Source: Vanilla planifolia (lineage: Eukaryota; Streptophyta; Magnoliopsida; Asparagales; Orchidaceae). Taken from it: a stretch of DNA of 64,000 bases. The stretch lies in assembly GCA_023846275.1 (NCBI GenBank), contig CM043877.1, positions 13,995,107 through 14,059,106 of the forward strand, read 5' to 3'. Below the pieces are notes generated by a model that was not told where the DNA came from, made no database searches, and was given only the letters and a program-made list of their open reading frames with translations. This document shows positions 36,829 through 48,800 of this stretch, one piece after another. The position numbers and the translations under genes were made by a program. How positions within the stretch are numbered: position 1 is the stretch's first letter; each line of letters opens with the position of its first letter.

Positions 36829-39187
36829 GTTGCTGCTGCATCCATCAACTCATGGATGGCCTCTGTTGTTGATCAACTTGTCATCATTTTCTAGGAAGAC
36901 AAACACAAATATAGAATTCATGGTTTGGTTAGCTGAATAAGAAATATTGAAAATAACATAAAAGCATATCTATTGCATGTGCTAAATAAAGTTTTAGAAA
37001 ACTGCTTTTAAGGTTTGGTCAAAAACATTTCTTTTGGATTGATTTTAAATCACTTTTGGCTAAAAACTACCTTGAATTAGTAAAATATTTTTGTTTTGGA
37101 AAACATGAACATTATTAAAGATTGAAGGAGCTAATATGAATATTTGAACAAGTTTAATTTGCAAGCCACTAGGGTAGGACAAACATTGGAATAATGTACT
37201 TGGTGCGGCTCATGTGCACAAGCATGACACATTTTCTAGCTTGATCAACATATAGCTTAGCTAAAATTCATACAAATAGAAGTTTGTGAGCATGTGTGTA
37301 TGTATATCCATTTTTATATTTTAAAAAATGAATTATGATAAAAATGTACTAAATATCAAAGCTATTCAAATTTAAATTTAGAGAGATTTGAATCAAACCA
37401 AAATCAAACAAAAAACATTTGATGACATAGTTTTTGCATGTAACGTGATCCCCTAAACTAGTAATCGCTTAATAATAGCTTTCTCAGAAGTTGAGTACCT
37501 TTTCTCCATCTTTCCAATTGATGGATTTTATTCAAATTCAAATGTTATAAATATAAAAGAATGGACAATTTGACGTTCTATAACAATATTTTTATTTTAT
37601 AGAAATTACCTCAGACTTTAAGGCCTCTAACTAATTCTCATCTGATTTGGTGTTATTTTTGTATTAGGATGCTTTAGGCTATATTTTGATGATACCTTTT
37701 CTTTTCTTTTGTTTTTAGAAATCCAATATATTAAAAATTTTATTAAGGCTAGATATACAATGACCCTTTAAAAGTAGCACAATACAATGTCACCAAATGG
37801 AGATTTTGGGAAAAAGGTCAAATACCCACCAAAATGTGTGCAAGTCATCAAGATGAAATAGAAAATCAATACATGAAAAACATGACAAAAAAATCAGATT
37901 TACATTGATTAACCCCAACTAATCTTTAGCCACCAATTTTAATAGAGATTTTCTATTCCTTCCATACAAGAAAAAGATGAAATCTCCTTTTTTTCGTTCA
38001 AACCCATACCAAGATTTTCTAGCAAAATGCAACATATAGAAAAACTTATTAAATTTTATTCAAACAATTATAATAACTCGTATAATGCATGATAAATAGG
38101 TTTATCCAATATAAATGTTATTATGGACTAATTATAATTATACAAATAAAAGAATCAAGATGTAATCCAAACAAATCATTGCATAAGTATGAATTCTTCA
38201 AGCTATCTAAGAAGATTTGATTGTAGTTGATCTTTTGTCATTGATATTGTCTTCATTAATGTTATGTCTACTTGACATAATTTGCACTTTCTCATGGGAT
38301 GCATGCTTTTTTCTTCGGCTTTGAGCACTACAATGTGGCTTCACCTTTCTCACATAATTTAAGAGATCTTTATCCTATTCAATAAATGAAAAAAACATAT
38401 AGTTCTTTCTCTTGTTGCATGCAATCTCTTAAAGAGCTATCAAATATTCTTGTCCTTCACCTATATAACACACTTGGGAAGTAGTAGAGCCTCCATCTGG
38501 TGGTGGATGGATCCCATATAGGGCTTGTGAAAATAGATTGCTTAAGGCAAATTCCATCCCCAAGAAAGCAATACTACTAGTAGCCATTTGAATGGATTCG
38601 TATCATTAAAGATTGAAATGAAAGATTAGGCCATCATGCTAGTTGGCCAAATTGTGCCTTGTTATGATTTCTTTTTTTAAATTTAAACATTAGCTGTTGA
38701 TTTTGCATTCTTATTATAGGAAGGGGACTTTAAAGCATAGAGAAAGCATGCATAATTATATATTTTTTAAGTGCTATCTTGGTTAGATTGCATATCTCTG
38801 TTCCCCATGGTGAAGCAAAAGAAATAGGTGCGATATTTTGCCTTACAGAATCGATTAGTTTCACAAAATGCAAACAAGAGGTCGGTACTCTTCATGTGCC
38901 CAATGTCCTTGAGATAGCATTATTAGCCAAAAAATGAGGTCGAGAGATAATATGTGATAGTGCTATCTGAGCATTTTGCTTCTCTTGGTGGGGGCTCAGT
39001 GGGAAACATCTTCTGATAGGATGCCCTGGCTTGACAGATGCAATAATGTACCATTAAATATGGCCTCACTGATCACCTGTCTTTTGACCTACTTCACAAC
39101 ATCCCTTGTTGCACAATTGAACTGTAGCAATCAAACAAAGTTTTCTGACTTAGGGTGCCTCCCCTTGTACAAACACATCAAAATTGT
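36829..39187. other. Intergenic spacer between the CTPA flank and the X8 gene
   Basis: AT-rich sequence with no recognised gene family. It includes a 3'-flank stretch of the X8 gene at its right end. On the minus strand, 38587-38440 holds a short open frame starting MATSSIAFLGMEFALSNLF with a PPPDGGS string. It shows no splice partners and no recognised homology. A plus-strand piece near 38880-38930 (VGTLHVPNVLEIA) vaguely resembles copia pol text but is too short to call. Confidence 0.45.
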
Positions 39188-40582
39188 TCAAATTAGGATG
39201 CACAAAAAAGTGAAGCTGAGAGGTAGGGCTCTTAGCAAGGGATATCGGCCCGAGGAATTAGGAGGAATCGGTCTGTAAATTGTTGATCCCACTGGGTTTG
39301 TTGTATTGAGAATTGAAGTGCTTATGCTGAAATTAGAGTCAGAATCATCAAAAGATTAAAAAACACTCCTGATTCAGTTATAAAGTAGATATTTACCTTG
39401 TTGAAGGATATTGGCATGTTGATGTACCTGCATCAAAATAAGGGAAGAAATATGAATATTTAGGACTATCTATATGTTGAATAAAGCAACAGAAGCTGTA
39501 TTTTTATGTAAACAGGGAAATTGAACTTTATTTTTGCTGCATTTAGATTGCAAAAGTTTGTCAGCTTTAATTATAATTGGATCGTTGTCTTTTGGAACTT
39601 TTGCTTTCTCAAAAATGGGCTTTCTTTCAATTTATTTTCTGTCAAGTGAAAGCAAAGGCCAAAGAAAATTTTTTAACCAAGGCACTAGTGTTTATGAGAA
39701 GTTAACTTGGATCTATGCTTGTAAGTATGGCAGTTCCTTCAAAATCACAGCTACTTGGAATTGGGTTCCTTTGGAAGAAGCTGTTGAAGGCATAGGAAGC
39801 ATGATCGCGAACCGTGTCTGGGTCATAGCAGCTCCCACTGGACTGAATCTGCGAACAATCTGCACCACCATAACCACAGGCATAGTCCAGAGCCACCTGC
39901 AATGCAGGCTGTGAAGCCGACTCGGTTGCTATGCACCAGCTCTGGCCTGATGTTGATGTTGTCCCCATGGGTGTTATAGTTGCTTTTGGATTCGATGGGT
40001 TGATTAGTGGAACAGTTGCAATGGGCGTCACAATATCAGCTTGAGGCATGTTTTGAAGTAGTTTCAGCTCTGGCCTGGCAAGCAAGCTTCTGCTCCGGTT
40101 AAAGCTCATCAGCTCTCTGTATTTGCTATCAGCAGGCTGTGGTATGGATCCATGTGGTGTTGCAGAACCAGTTTTGTTGCAGCTTTTATCTTCTGGTGCG
40201 TTAGCTAAGCTTCCTACAACATCAAACTTGGCTGCGTGGTTGTGAGCATAGGCACCTTACCATGCTAGAAGAGAAGGGAGAAAAAAGAGACATGAAGAAG
40301 CTTTGTCATATGCAAACTGCTTTAACTCCTGTTTATTTGCTATTGCAGGAGAAGAAAAGAAAAGAAAACAAACTCTAATTGTGATGGCTTATTTCTCCAG
40401 TCAGAAGCAGAATTTGCTGAAATCAGACTCAAAAGAAGTGCGATATTTTAATGTCTTCTGGCAATGGAGGAACAGAAACAGGGCATTGTTTTGGCGAGGA
40501 ACAACTCTCAAAAGAAACTGAACTCACCAAATGACATCAGCAATGCCACAAGGAATCTGAGACATGGGACTCCAAGACCCAT
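39188..40582 (-). CDS. X8 (CBM43) domain GPI-anchored-type protein, callose-binding-like
   Basis: Encodes a secreted protein with one X8/CBM43 domain, the module that binds beta-1,3-glucan (callose) in plasmodesmata callose-binding proteins and in tails of plant endo-1,3-beta-glucosidases. Four exons join in frame to 257 residues: 40582-40528, 40255-39707, 39427-39397 and 39326-39188. The signal peptide is MGLGVPCLRFLVALLMSFG, cleaved near AYA. A proline/threonine-rich linker (TPIATVPLINPSNP) leads into the X8 domain (WCIATESAS; YACGYGGADCSQIQ; SCYDPDTV; HASYAFNSFFQ; SCDFEGTA). The sixth X8 cysteine comes from the 31-nt exon (TSTCQYPST). The C-terminus has a small-residue site (NSSG) and a hydrophobic tail (LPLSFTFLCILI), fitting GPI attachment. 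An in-frame ATG 12 codons upstream (40618) is possible. It has no glycosidase domain, so it is a binding protein rather than an enzyme. Confidence 0.9.
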
Positions 40583-42337
40583 TCCTGAACAAAATCTCCT
40601 CTTCCTTTGCTCCTCCATCACAACCTGCTTAAAGGCCACCCCTGTTGCTTCCAGGAAGAGAAGAGCATATCTGAGCACTGAAAAGGAGGTAAATTTCCTT
40701 GCTTTTTCATTTCTAGGGAAAAGAGGGTGATTGGTGGATCTAATGATGATGAATTGAATGCATGCTGTTTGGTCATGGGAAGTCTCTTCTTTTCTGTATG
40801 CCTTTCACTGTTTATTTGAACTTAAGTTATTGAGAATAAAGAGAAGAGCAACACCAGAAACTACAAAACCAATCACTCTATCAACTTCCTCTTTACCAAA
40901 TTCTTCAGTTAGAAAGATTAAATTTGTCTAATTGTCCACCTTATTTTGGTGTGATTGTTCCTTATTTGCTCTGTTTATGTATGTGTGTATTTTTCATTAA
41001 ATAGTCTAACTGTTCACCTGATCCGATGGGGACAATTATTTGTGTTAAATTTTGACCAAGGTTAGTATGTTTAACTCTGGGTAGTCTCCCAATGTTTTAT
41101 TTATTGCTCAGTGTGTCCTTTAGCTGCCTATTGGAATATACCAAAAGAAAAATGAAGTATATATGATTGCATGAGGGCCCAGAAACAGGTAGTATTGATT
41201 GTTACATAGGAATTCTGGTTCAACTTGAATTATTTATGACTTGCTCGGAATTTACATCAATACTACCTTTAGTTTTAGGGCTTTGCATTAGGCAAAGGAG
41301 TATTTGTCCATAATATCTTGTAATAAGAGAGTTACATCACTAGCTTAAGGATGGCCATATAGTTGTTTGCTCGATTGCCTTCTATAAGGACTTGGGTAGC
41401 ATCGAGGTCGGCAAAATAGATCGAATCAATAAAAGGTTCTTTTGAAAGTTAACCATGATGTGTATTTGGTGAGATCTATTTGTTCATGTTTTGAATAAAC
41501 GAAAATTGATCATTACATATTTATATTTGGGTTTTTGAGTTTGAGTGAAAATGTAGAAAATCGCATTGTTTTGTTGAGGGAAATCGATGAGAAGCCCTAG
41601 TTGTCTCATGATCAAAGAGCAAAAAGATTAGCTTTGTCCTCTTTTATTTTAGGCACACCTTAAGAAATAGGATGATTGAGATGCCCACAATTCCTTTCTT
41701 TCATAGGACCACTTCTCCACTCAATTCTATGTTATGATGATGGATTTCTTGTGTTATTTAATAATTTTAATTTTAGAATTATTAAATCATGTAATTTAGG
41801 AAAATCATGTAGAAAATACACTCTCTCTATCTTAATAAAAAAAATTTATGCCTCTTGATTAGTTTTTAATTCTTGTTTATTCAACTATTTATCTCCATAT
41901 AAATTTTAAATTTAAATTTTAAACCTCTATTTTAAAGAACAAGATCTTATTACCTTGGATTCACATAAACTACATTTTAAATATGCTAAGCTCCTTCTGG
42001 ATTTCAATATTATAAAAAACATTATAATTTTCATTATTTATCCTCACAATTTTTACTTTATTACTAATATAAAAAAACTATAGCTTTACATTAAAACATT
42101 TCACTCAATATTTGATTAAATATTATTCAAATGTTTCCAAAAGACTTCTCTCAATAATCTTTATTTTTTTAACATCAAGCCATCTAACATCCAAATATCA
42201 CCCAAATTTTGATGATATTTATATCATTTTAAATAACTATTATTTATAATTATATTAAAAATCCCATCAACCTAGGCATGCAAAATTACTAAACAATATT
42301 AAATAACATAAATACCATTATCCTTGATCCAAACAAC

Positions 42338-42353
42338 CCTAAACCCTAAACCA
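42338..42353. promoter_or_regulatory. Telomere-like telo-box doublet
   Basis: CCCTAAACCCTAAACC contains just over two copies of the plant telomere unit. Short telo-boxes are known in promoters of plant genes expressed in dividing cells. Here the motif is about 1.7 kb upstream of the X8 gene start and about 0.5 kb past the Mei2-like stop, so a regulatory role is only a guess. Confidence 0.3.
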
Positions 42354-42489
42354 AATGCTCCAAGAAAACAAATTTCTCAACATCTGAAATAATATACATG
42401 TTCTAACATAGAGAACAACCACACTAATACGTTTATATAAACATGAACAGTGAGGTTCCTGTCATACTATACAATTCAGAAAACCTCAC

Positions 42490-42524
42490 AGCTCTCTCTC
42501 TCTCTCTCTATCTCTATATCTCTC

Positions 42525-42558
<34 letters not shown>

Positions 42559-42559
42559 G
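42490..42559. repeat. CT microsatellite followed by a long poly-T tract
   Basis: A run of CT units is interrupted by ATCTATATC and passes into an uninterrupted T-run of about 26. It lies about 300 bp beyond the Mei2-like stop codon. On the coding strand it would be an A-run followed by GA units. Confidence 0.85.
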
Positions 42560-42855
42560 ATTCTGTTATGTAGATATACACATAAGTACTGGAACTAATT
42601 CACCTGTACACTTGAACAACCTTATATACAAAATAACAAATCTTGGCACCTGTACACAGTAAAGCTGCTTGCTCCAAGAATACCTATGGCTCCCATGTGC
42701 TGTTTGGAGTAGATAACACAAACATCCACAGCAATACTTTGGCTTTAAGTTAGCTCCATTAAGGTTCACACCCTCTCTTCTCCCAGAACACTTTCTTCCT
42801 GTATGATTGGTTAAGTCATTGAAAGCAAGTGATGATGTTTAATTTGTACAATTCA

Positions 42856-45800
42856 TTATTTCTCCAGAGATTTAGTCCACACCTGATCCAAAGCCCCCAT
42901 ATCGTCGGAATTGCAGAGAATCGAGCGGCATCTTTTGTCTTCGTTCATCAGGCTGGAGTTCTGTAAGTGGGCATCGAGTGCCACCTTTCCTTGGATCCGT
43001 GCGTATGCCAAAGAGGCAACCTTATCGCTGTTGAACTTCTCCCACCTCTTTCCATTAAATGCCTGAGGCAATCAGATGTTTGGTAAAAGATTAAGGGTTG
43101 AAGTTGTTAAATGATAGAACAAAGATTGAGACTTAAAGTTGTTTGTATGCAGATTTAGGCCTACTTGGATTAGGAACAGTGAGCACCTGATAGAATGAAA
43201 CGATATGCGATGGAGACACCATGTTTATAAAAGCATAGCCGACATTACATTTGTTCTGCATGAGCAACGAAAACTCGGATTTTTCAATCCAAACAAGAAA
43301 GAAATTACCACAGCAGGAGGGGTGCAAGTTACCTTGATGTCTATGGGAAGGTAGAGGAAGTCATAGGTGCCTCTGTGGTGTTCATCAATAGAAGCTAAAA
43401 GCATCTTATAAGTGTACCTGATGAGCAATCAAAAGGTCAGGGAGAATGTTTACCCAGTCTAAAGGAATAGAAGAAGAGGCACAGAAATACTTGTTGGGGA
43501 TGTTCTTTATCATCAATGTGGTCCTTTTGTCTTCCCCAATGATGATTTTTTCGATGTCGAGTTGAAACTGTTTCCTGCTGTCAGTTTGAATCCCACTGTT
43601 GTCAGTCCGAATCGTACGGCCCCGGTCGGTAAATCCTTCCATGGAACTCTGTCCATGGCCCTCATAAGGCAAATTTCCACCAAAAACATGATCTAAGCTC
43701 TGCAGGGACGACATTCTAAATCCAAGTGAACCATTCTCCAAAACATTAGGGGAAATAGAACTTATTGGATTGATGGGTCCTCTTAAAATTCCTGGGTTCA
43801 CCATTTTGCCACCATAAGAAAGTGGTGTGGGAAAAGAAGGATCAGTTGAATCATTAAAGAAACTGGATTGCCTCTCAAATGGAACGCCAGATGGGGCAGA
43901 TCCCACATGTTGTGAAGCAGCAAGGTGAGATCCACGGTTGTTCAAATATGGGAAGCCTTGCTTTTGTCCAACAGAAGTAGATGTGTTCCCAAGGGCTGGT
44001 ATGGACCAAACCGGTGATCGGAGAAACTCGGGATGAGGATTAGGACTACCCCAAAGGAACTGGGATCCGGTCAATGTTCCCGTTCCCGATGTACCAGTAG
44101 AAATTGAACCAAAGGGTGACAATGAGCTAGAATTTGATCCCAAGTTTTGCATCATCCCGCTTCCGTGCTCTGGGAATGAATGAGACTGAAGGAAAGGACC
44201 ATCGTTCGACAGGTGTATGTTTTTAGAGAAACGCAGGTCACCACGATTAGTTCTATGAATCCCGATTGGTGAAATCTTTGCAGAACTTGAAACAAAGGAT
44301 GAATTCATGGAAGTAAATTCGGACGAATGGGTAATGTTAACAGTATTGCCACCACTCCATGTCGAAGAATGGTTCCAATGACCTATAATTAGCATAAAAC
44401 TTGGTTAATTATACAGAAATAAAATGCAATCATACAACAAGTTTAAACCACCATGAGCATGACTGAAGAAAGTGCTTAGAAAAAAGGTTTACCAGGAGGG
44501 GAGTTTGTTATTGGTGAACCAATTTGGTGTCTATAGTTTTTCATGTCCTCGTTATCCACTGGACTCAGCTGCTGAATCAAACTGGACATTCCAATGTTGC
44601 ACTTAGAAACATTAAAAAGTTGAAAATATTCCCACAAGAAAGTTTTCATTGGGAAATAAGCAGCAAGTTCTACCATAATGGAAAAAGTAGTCTTGCATTT
44701 TGATGAAAGAATAGGAAATTTAAAACAAATAATCAACGCAGACTACAGATGTCAATTAGAAAAACGTTTTAAGACAAACAATTTATATGTATGGAGCGGC
44801 CCTTAATGGCTTCTTTTTATTTCGACAAGAGAAAACTAAGGTTTAGGGACAGCCTTCTCAAGTATAAATGTGATGGTATGAAACAGGCTTTGGAACCTAG
44901 TCCCCAGCATACGACACTAAATGCTGGGTGCAACTTTTAGAGAAGGCTGGTTTGGGTGGCCTATCATGGGCTTGGGCTGACTAAGATTAGCCATGTAGTG
45001 AGTGTACAACCTTATGGCCAACGTGTCCACAAGAAAAAACATATGAGCATAAGATGTTCAAAATAATATGTTTGATAAAATTTCCTGAACTTTCCTATTG
45101 ACCCAATAAAAACCATATGAGCCCCTTTTCAAAGCTAGCAGTAACACCATCTAGAGAGTTCAGGGTACCAACTTATGCTATGATTAACACAAACTTGATT
45201 TATCAATATAGTAAATAGAAACGCCTGGGAGTCGGAGCCAAATTGGTATCATTAAAAGACTGCTTTGAAGGTTGAAAACTCAACTTACCACTTATCTAGA
45301 CCCAATATCTGCCTAACAATAAACCAAGGTCCTCTTAACTAGGAACTGTCCATATTATCACTGAACTTGAAGTCGAGAAGCAGAATATCAGCTCAGAGGA
45401 ACATCAGTTAAAAACCACTAAGATACCCCCATCAACAGTGTAGTTTAATGGAGAATCAGCATATGTGATATTTCCTTCTAACCAGATAGTCACAGGGTAT
45501 TATCAAAGTGGGTTTTTGTATTTCAATTGCATCATCATCCAACATAACATAATTACTCCAAACGTTCGGCGAAAGCTAGGAGATTGAGATTGTTTTTTTT
45601 GGCGAGAGGGGCAGGGGATTATACGAAATCGTGTTCTGAGGGAAAGGTGTTAGGGTAGGCATCTGAATGAGGGCATTTTTGGAATTTTTCAAGTAATAAA
45701 TCTTTGAATAGTTTTCTTGCTTTCCAAATTCAAGTTCATTTCAAGATATATCTTGAGCTTAGATAAGTGGTCATCTGAGTTTTTGCCTTCCAAAGGAGCC

Positions 45801-48800
45801 TTTAAGAGAATGCTAATTTAGTTCCAGCTCCTAGGCCTTCCTCTTTATTGCATGTATGAAACAAATCTATGATAGATAGTGGCTCAAGGTGGTACCTCAA
45901 TCTCCAGAGACGCAATTACCATGGGCTTGGAAGAAGATTATTTTCCCATATCTATGTCAAGGTAAACTTGAGTAAACTTTTGTGAAAGAGATTGACTTTA
46001 AGAGGCAGCTTAATGATGAAATAACCTAAGTACACCTTCTACAACAATAAAAAACAGGTAGCCCAGGTTTAGTCTCTCTTTCGTAGAGTTCTTAGAACTT
46101 TAAGAGGCTTCTTAAATTCTCTAGCTCCAAGGTCACTAAGCTTACTTGAATTGAGTCAAACCATTACCCTCTCCTCCAACATGCTAATCTCTCCTTCAAG
46201 CCCCTCAATAATAAAAGTTTGAAAAGTTTTGGTTTTCCTTTATTGAGGCCAAGGAGATTATCTCCCATACCTTGTCCTCCCCTATTATGGACTTCCCTAT
46301 CACCACGTTGAGCAACGAACATGCACAAGCATTGAAGCACCTTGATACCTAAAGCAAATCTGGTATAGGGATACCTTTTTCAACTTTGTATTTACCTCAA
46401 AGGTCAAATTCACTACTTTCAAATTAAGGAGTCGAGTGAGCATTTCAAGTTTCTCTCCTTTATAGCAAATCATAATACTTCATTAGCTTGACTTGAGACC
46501 AATTGATGGCAAAGAGCCATGATTAGTTGACTAATGCCAATAGACAAAAACCCATCATTTTTCTTTCCACAAGACCACCATTGGCCACAACCATTATGTT
46601 CATATCTCTTCTAATGAGGTCATACATAGCACCCTCTTAATCCCTTAGCAAGACATTAAATTCGCCTTGAATTTTTCATGAAGAGGTAGGAGTAGGAAAT
46701 GCCAAGATCACCTAAGAATATTTTGTTTCCAACACTTCAAGCTAATATCACTAGTGACCAAGCACTTAAACTATGTGCACCCATCATTAAGAGAGAAGTA
46801 CCCTTGGCTATCATGTTCCTTGCTTCCCATCACGCTCTAGTAGTTATGGTACCCATGAATAGAAAACCATCATTCTTGGTATAACTGTTGTCAATAATTA
46901 GATATTAGCCTAAGATTCATAACATTGAATGAACTCATCTAGATTTACATTTGGGACTATGGCCTTAAAAATGGACATGAAATAAACTTACAACAGAGAC
47001 AACTAACTATTTTGAAAGCCAAAAGCTTGGTTTCCCAAATCAACAATGCTCCTGGGTCTGACCAATGTATGTCCAACCCTCAGTTTATGCCCTGTATCAA
47101 TGGTGCAAGAATCGATCGACTTTCGGGAATTTGCCTAACTTACACAAGGCTGCCCCATCTCCCTTCCACCTCTGTATCCTTAGTTATGAGCCATTCTCCT
47201 TGCTCATCCATCAGAGGATTGAGATCGAGTCCATCTCTAGGGCTCACATATCTCACTCCAACTCGCCCACCTCCCACTTCCTATTCACAATTGATACTCT
47301 TTGGCTCTTCCTGTTGCAGACTAAGCAATCTCCTCCATCTTAAACACTTATGGTACCATCTTTAGCCAGAAGGTTAACAAATCTAAAGCTTCAATCTATT
47401 TTTTATAAGAAAGTTTCTTTAAGATGCAAAGCTTGTTTGTCAATGAGCTTCATTTCAAATCCCAATTCTAAGGGAAGTACCAAGGCATTCCTCTCTCAAT
47501 AATTTGTCAACATGTTATTTAGTAACAATTCCACTTATGGGAACCTCCAAAATTTCCAATATGTCATTGCGGCCATCAAACATAAATAGCCCTACGTGAG
47601 GCTAGAGCCCTCTTGTTAGATGATAGGGTAGACCACACCAATAATGCTTCATTGTTATGCCTATTTACTTGATGACCTACACCCTTGTCCTCTCAAGGTG
47701 TTATTCACCATCAAAAACTAATATACAACTTCCTTAACATGTTATTTAGTAACAATTCTACTTATGGGAACCTCCAAGATTTCCAACATGTCATTGTGGC
47801 CATCAGACATAAATAGCCCTACGTGGGGCTAGAGCCCTCTTGTTGGATGATATGGTAGACCTCACCAATAATGTCTTCATTGTTATGCCTATTTACTTGA
47901 TGACCTACACCCTTGTCCTCTCAAGGTGTTATACACCATCAAAAACTAATATGCAACTTCCTTAACAAATGGGACATCTCTAACCAATACCCCTTCAATA
48001 ACTCCCTTGGTAAAGTTTTTGGTAAATCCAAGGTTCATGGTAGCCTTGGCACATTAGATTCACCTAGCTCATCCATTTGGGTGATCTTAAGATATCAACA
48101 ACTCCTTAAAAAATCAATGACAATAACTACGCTAGATTCTCACAACATCACTAATGAAGGTTGAATCCCTTTGACCTTTTCTTGCCCTTATCAACATGGG
48201 CATACCTTGGTCGACTATAATCTTGTTTCTCGATGATTTTATGCAATAAGACGTTCAGACACTTTATAGCCTTTTCCATAGCCCATTAGTTGAGAAGATT
48301 CTCCTTTTAGGTTAACCACCCCCCCCCCCCCCCCCCCTATTTGTTGGTTGTATGGACTTCCACTTCAATGAGAATAAAAATCCTATTACTGGGTCTATGT
48401 CTGCGTGCAATTAGGCCTAAAAACTTAAAAAACACAGCTAAAGTTATGCCCAATTTTATAAAGAGTTTGCCATAAAATTATTCCAACCCTCAAAAGGAAG
48501 CACAACATTCAAACGATCAACTTGTCCCTATGGCCATTGGATTGTTGAAAGTCTTGATCATGCATTGTAAGATTGCCCCAAGGCTTCTTAAGTTATCAAT
48601 GTTATCCTAAATTTAGACTTTTTATGAATAAGATGAGATGCACGTGAATCGAGCTACAACTATTATTAATACTATCTTATACTGAATATGGAAGAACCGT
48701 TATGTCAAACATTAGCACAAAAGACTTATCCTATAGTTTTTAACACAACAATTGTTCATCCAATTGTCCAAATGGTTAAGTTTTGCCTTAATCCAGAGGC

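Larger units (their letters stand above)
40619..42855. other. Spacer: promoter side of the X8 gene and 3' side of the Mei2-like gene
   Basis: Both neighbouring genes are on the minus strand, so this stretch should hold the X8 promoter (left part) and the 3' UTR/terminator of the Mei2-like gene (right part). No coding sequence was recognised. A telomere-like CCCTAAACCCTAAACC lies at 42338-42353. A CT microsatellite plus a long T-run lies at 42490-42559. Confidence 0.55.

Noticed and set aside
39534-39914. Plus-strand open frame overlapping the X8 gene
   Set aside because: It is antisense to the well-supported X8 exon and has no recognisable domain.
47050-47350. Possible LINE endonuclease text (VDRFL) on the minus strand
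   Set aside because: Only about five residues match and the neighbouring text does not follow the family pattern, so no LINE call was made.
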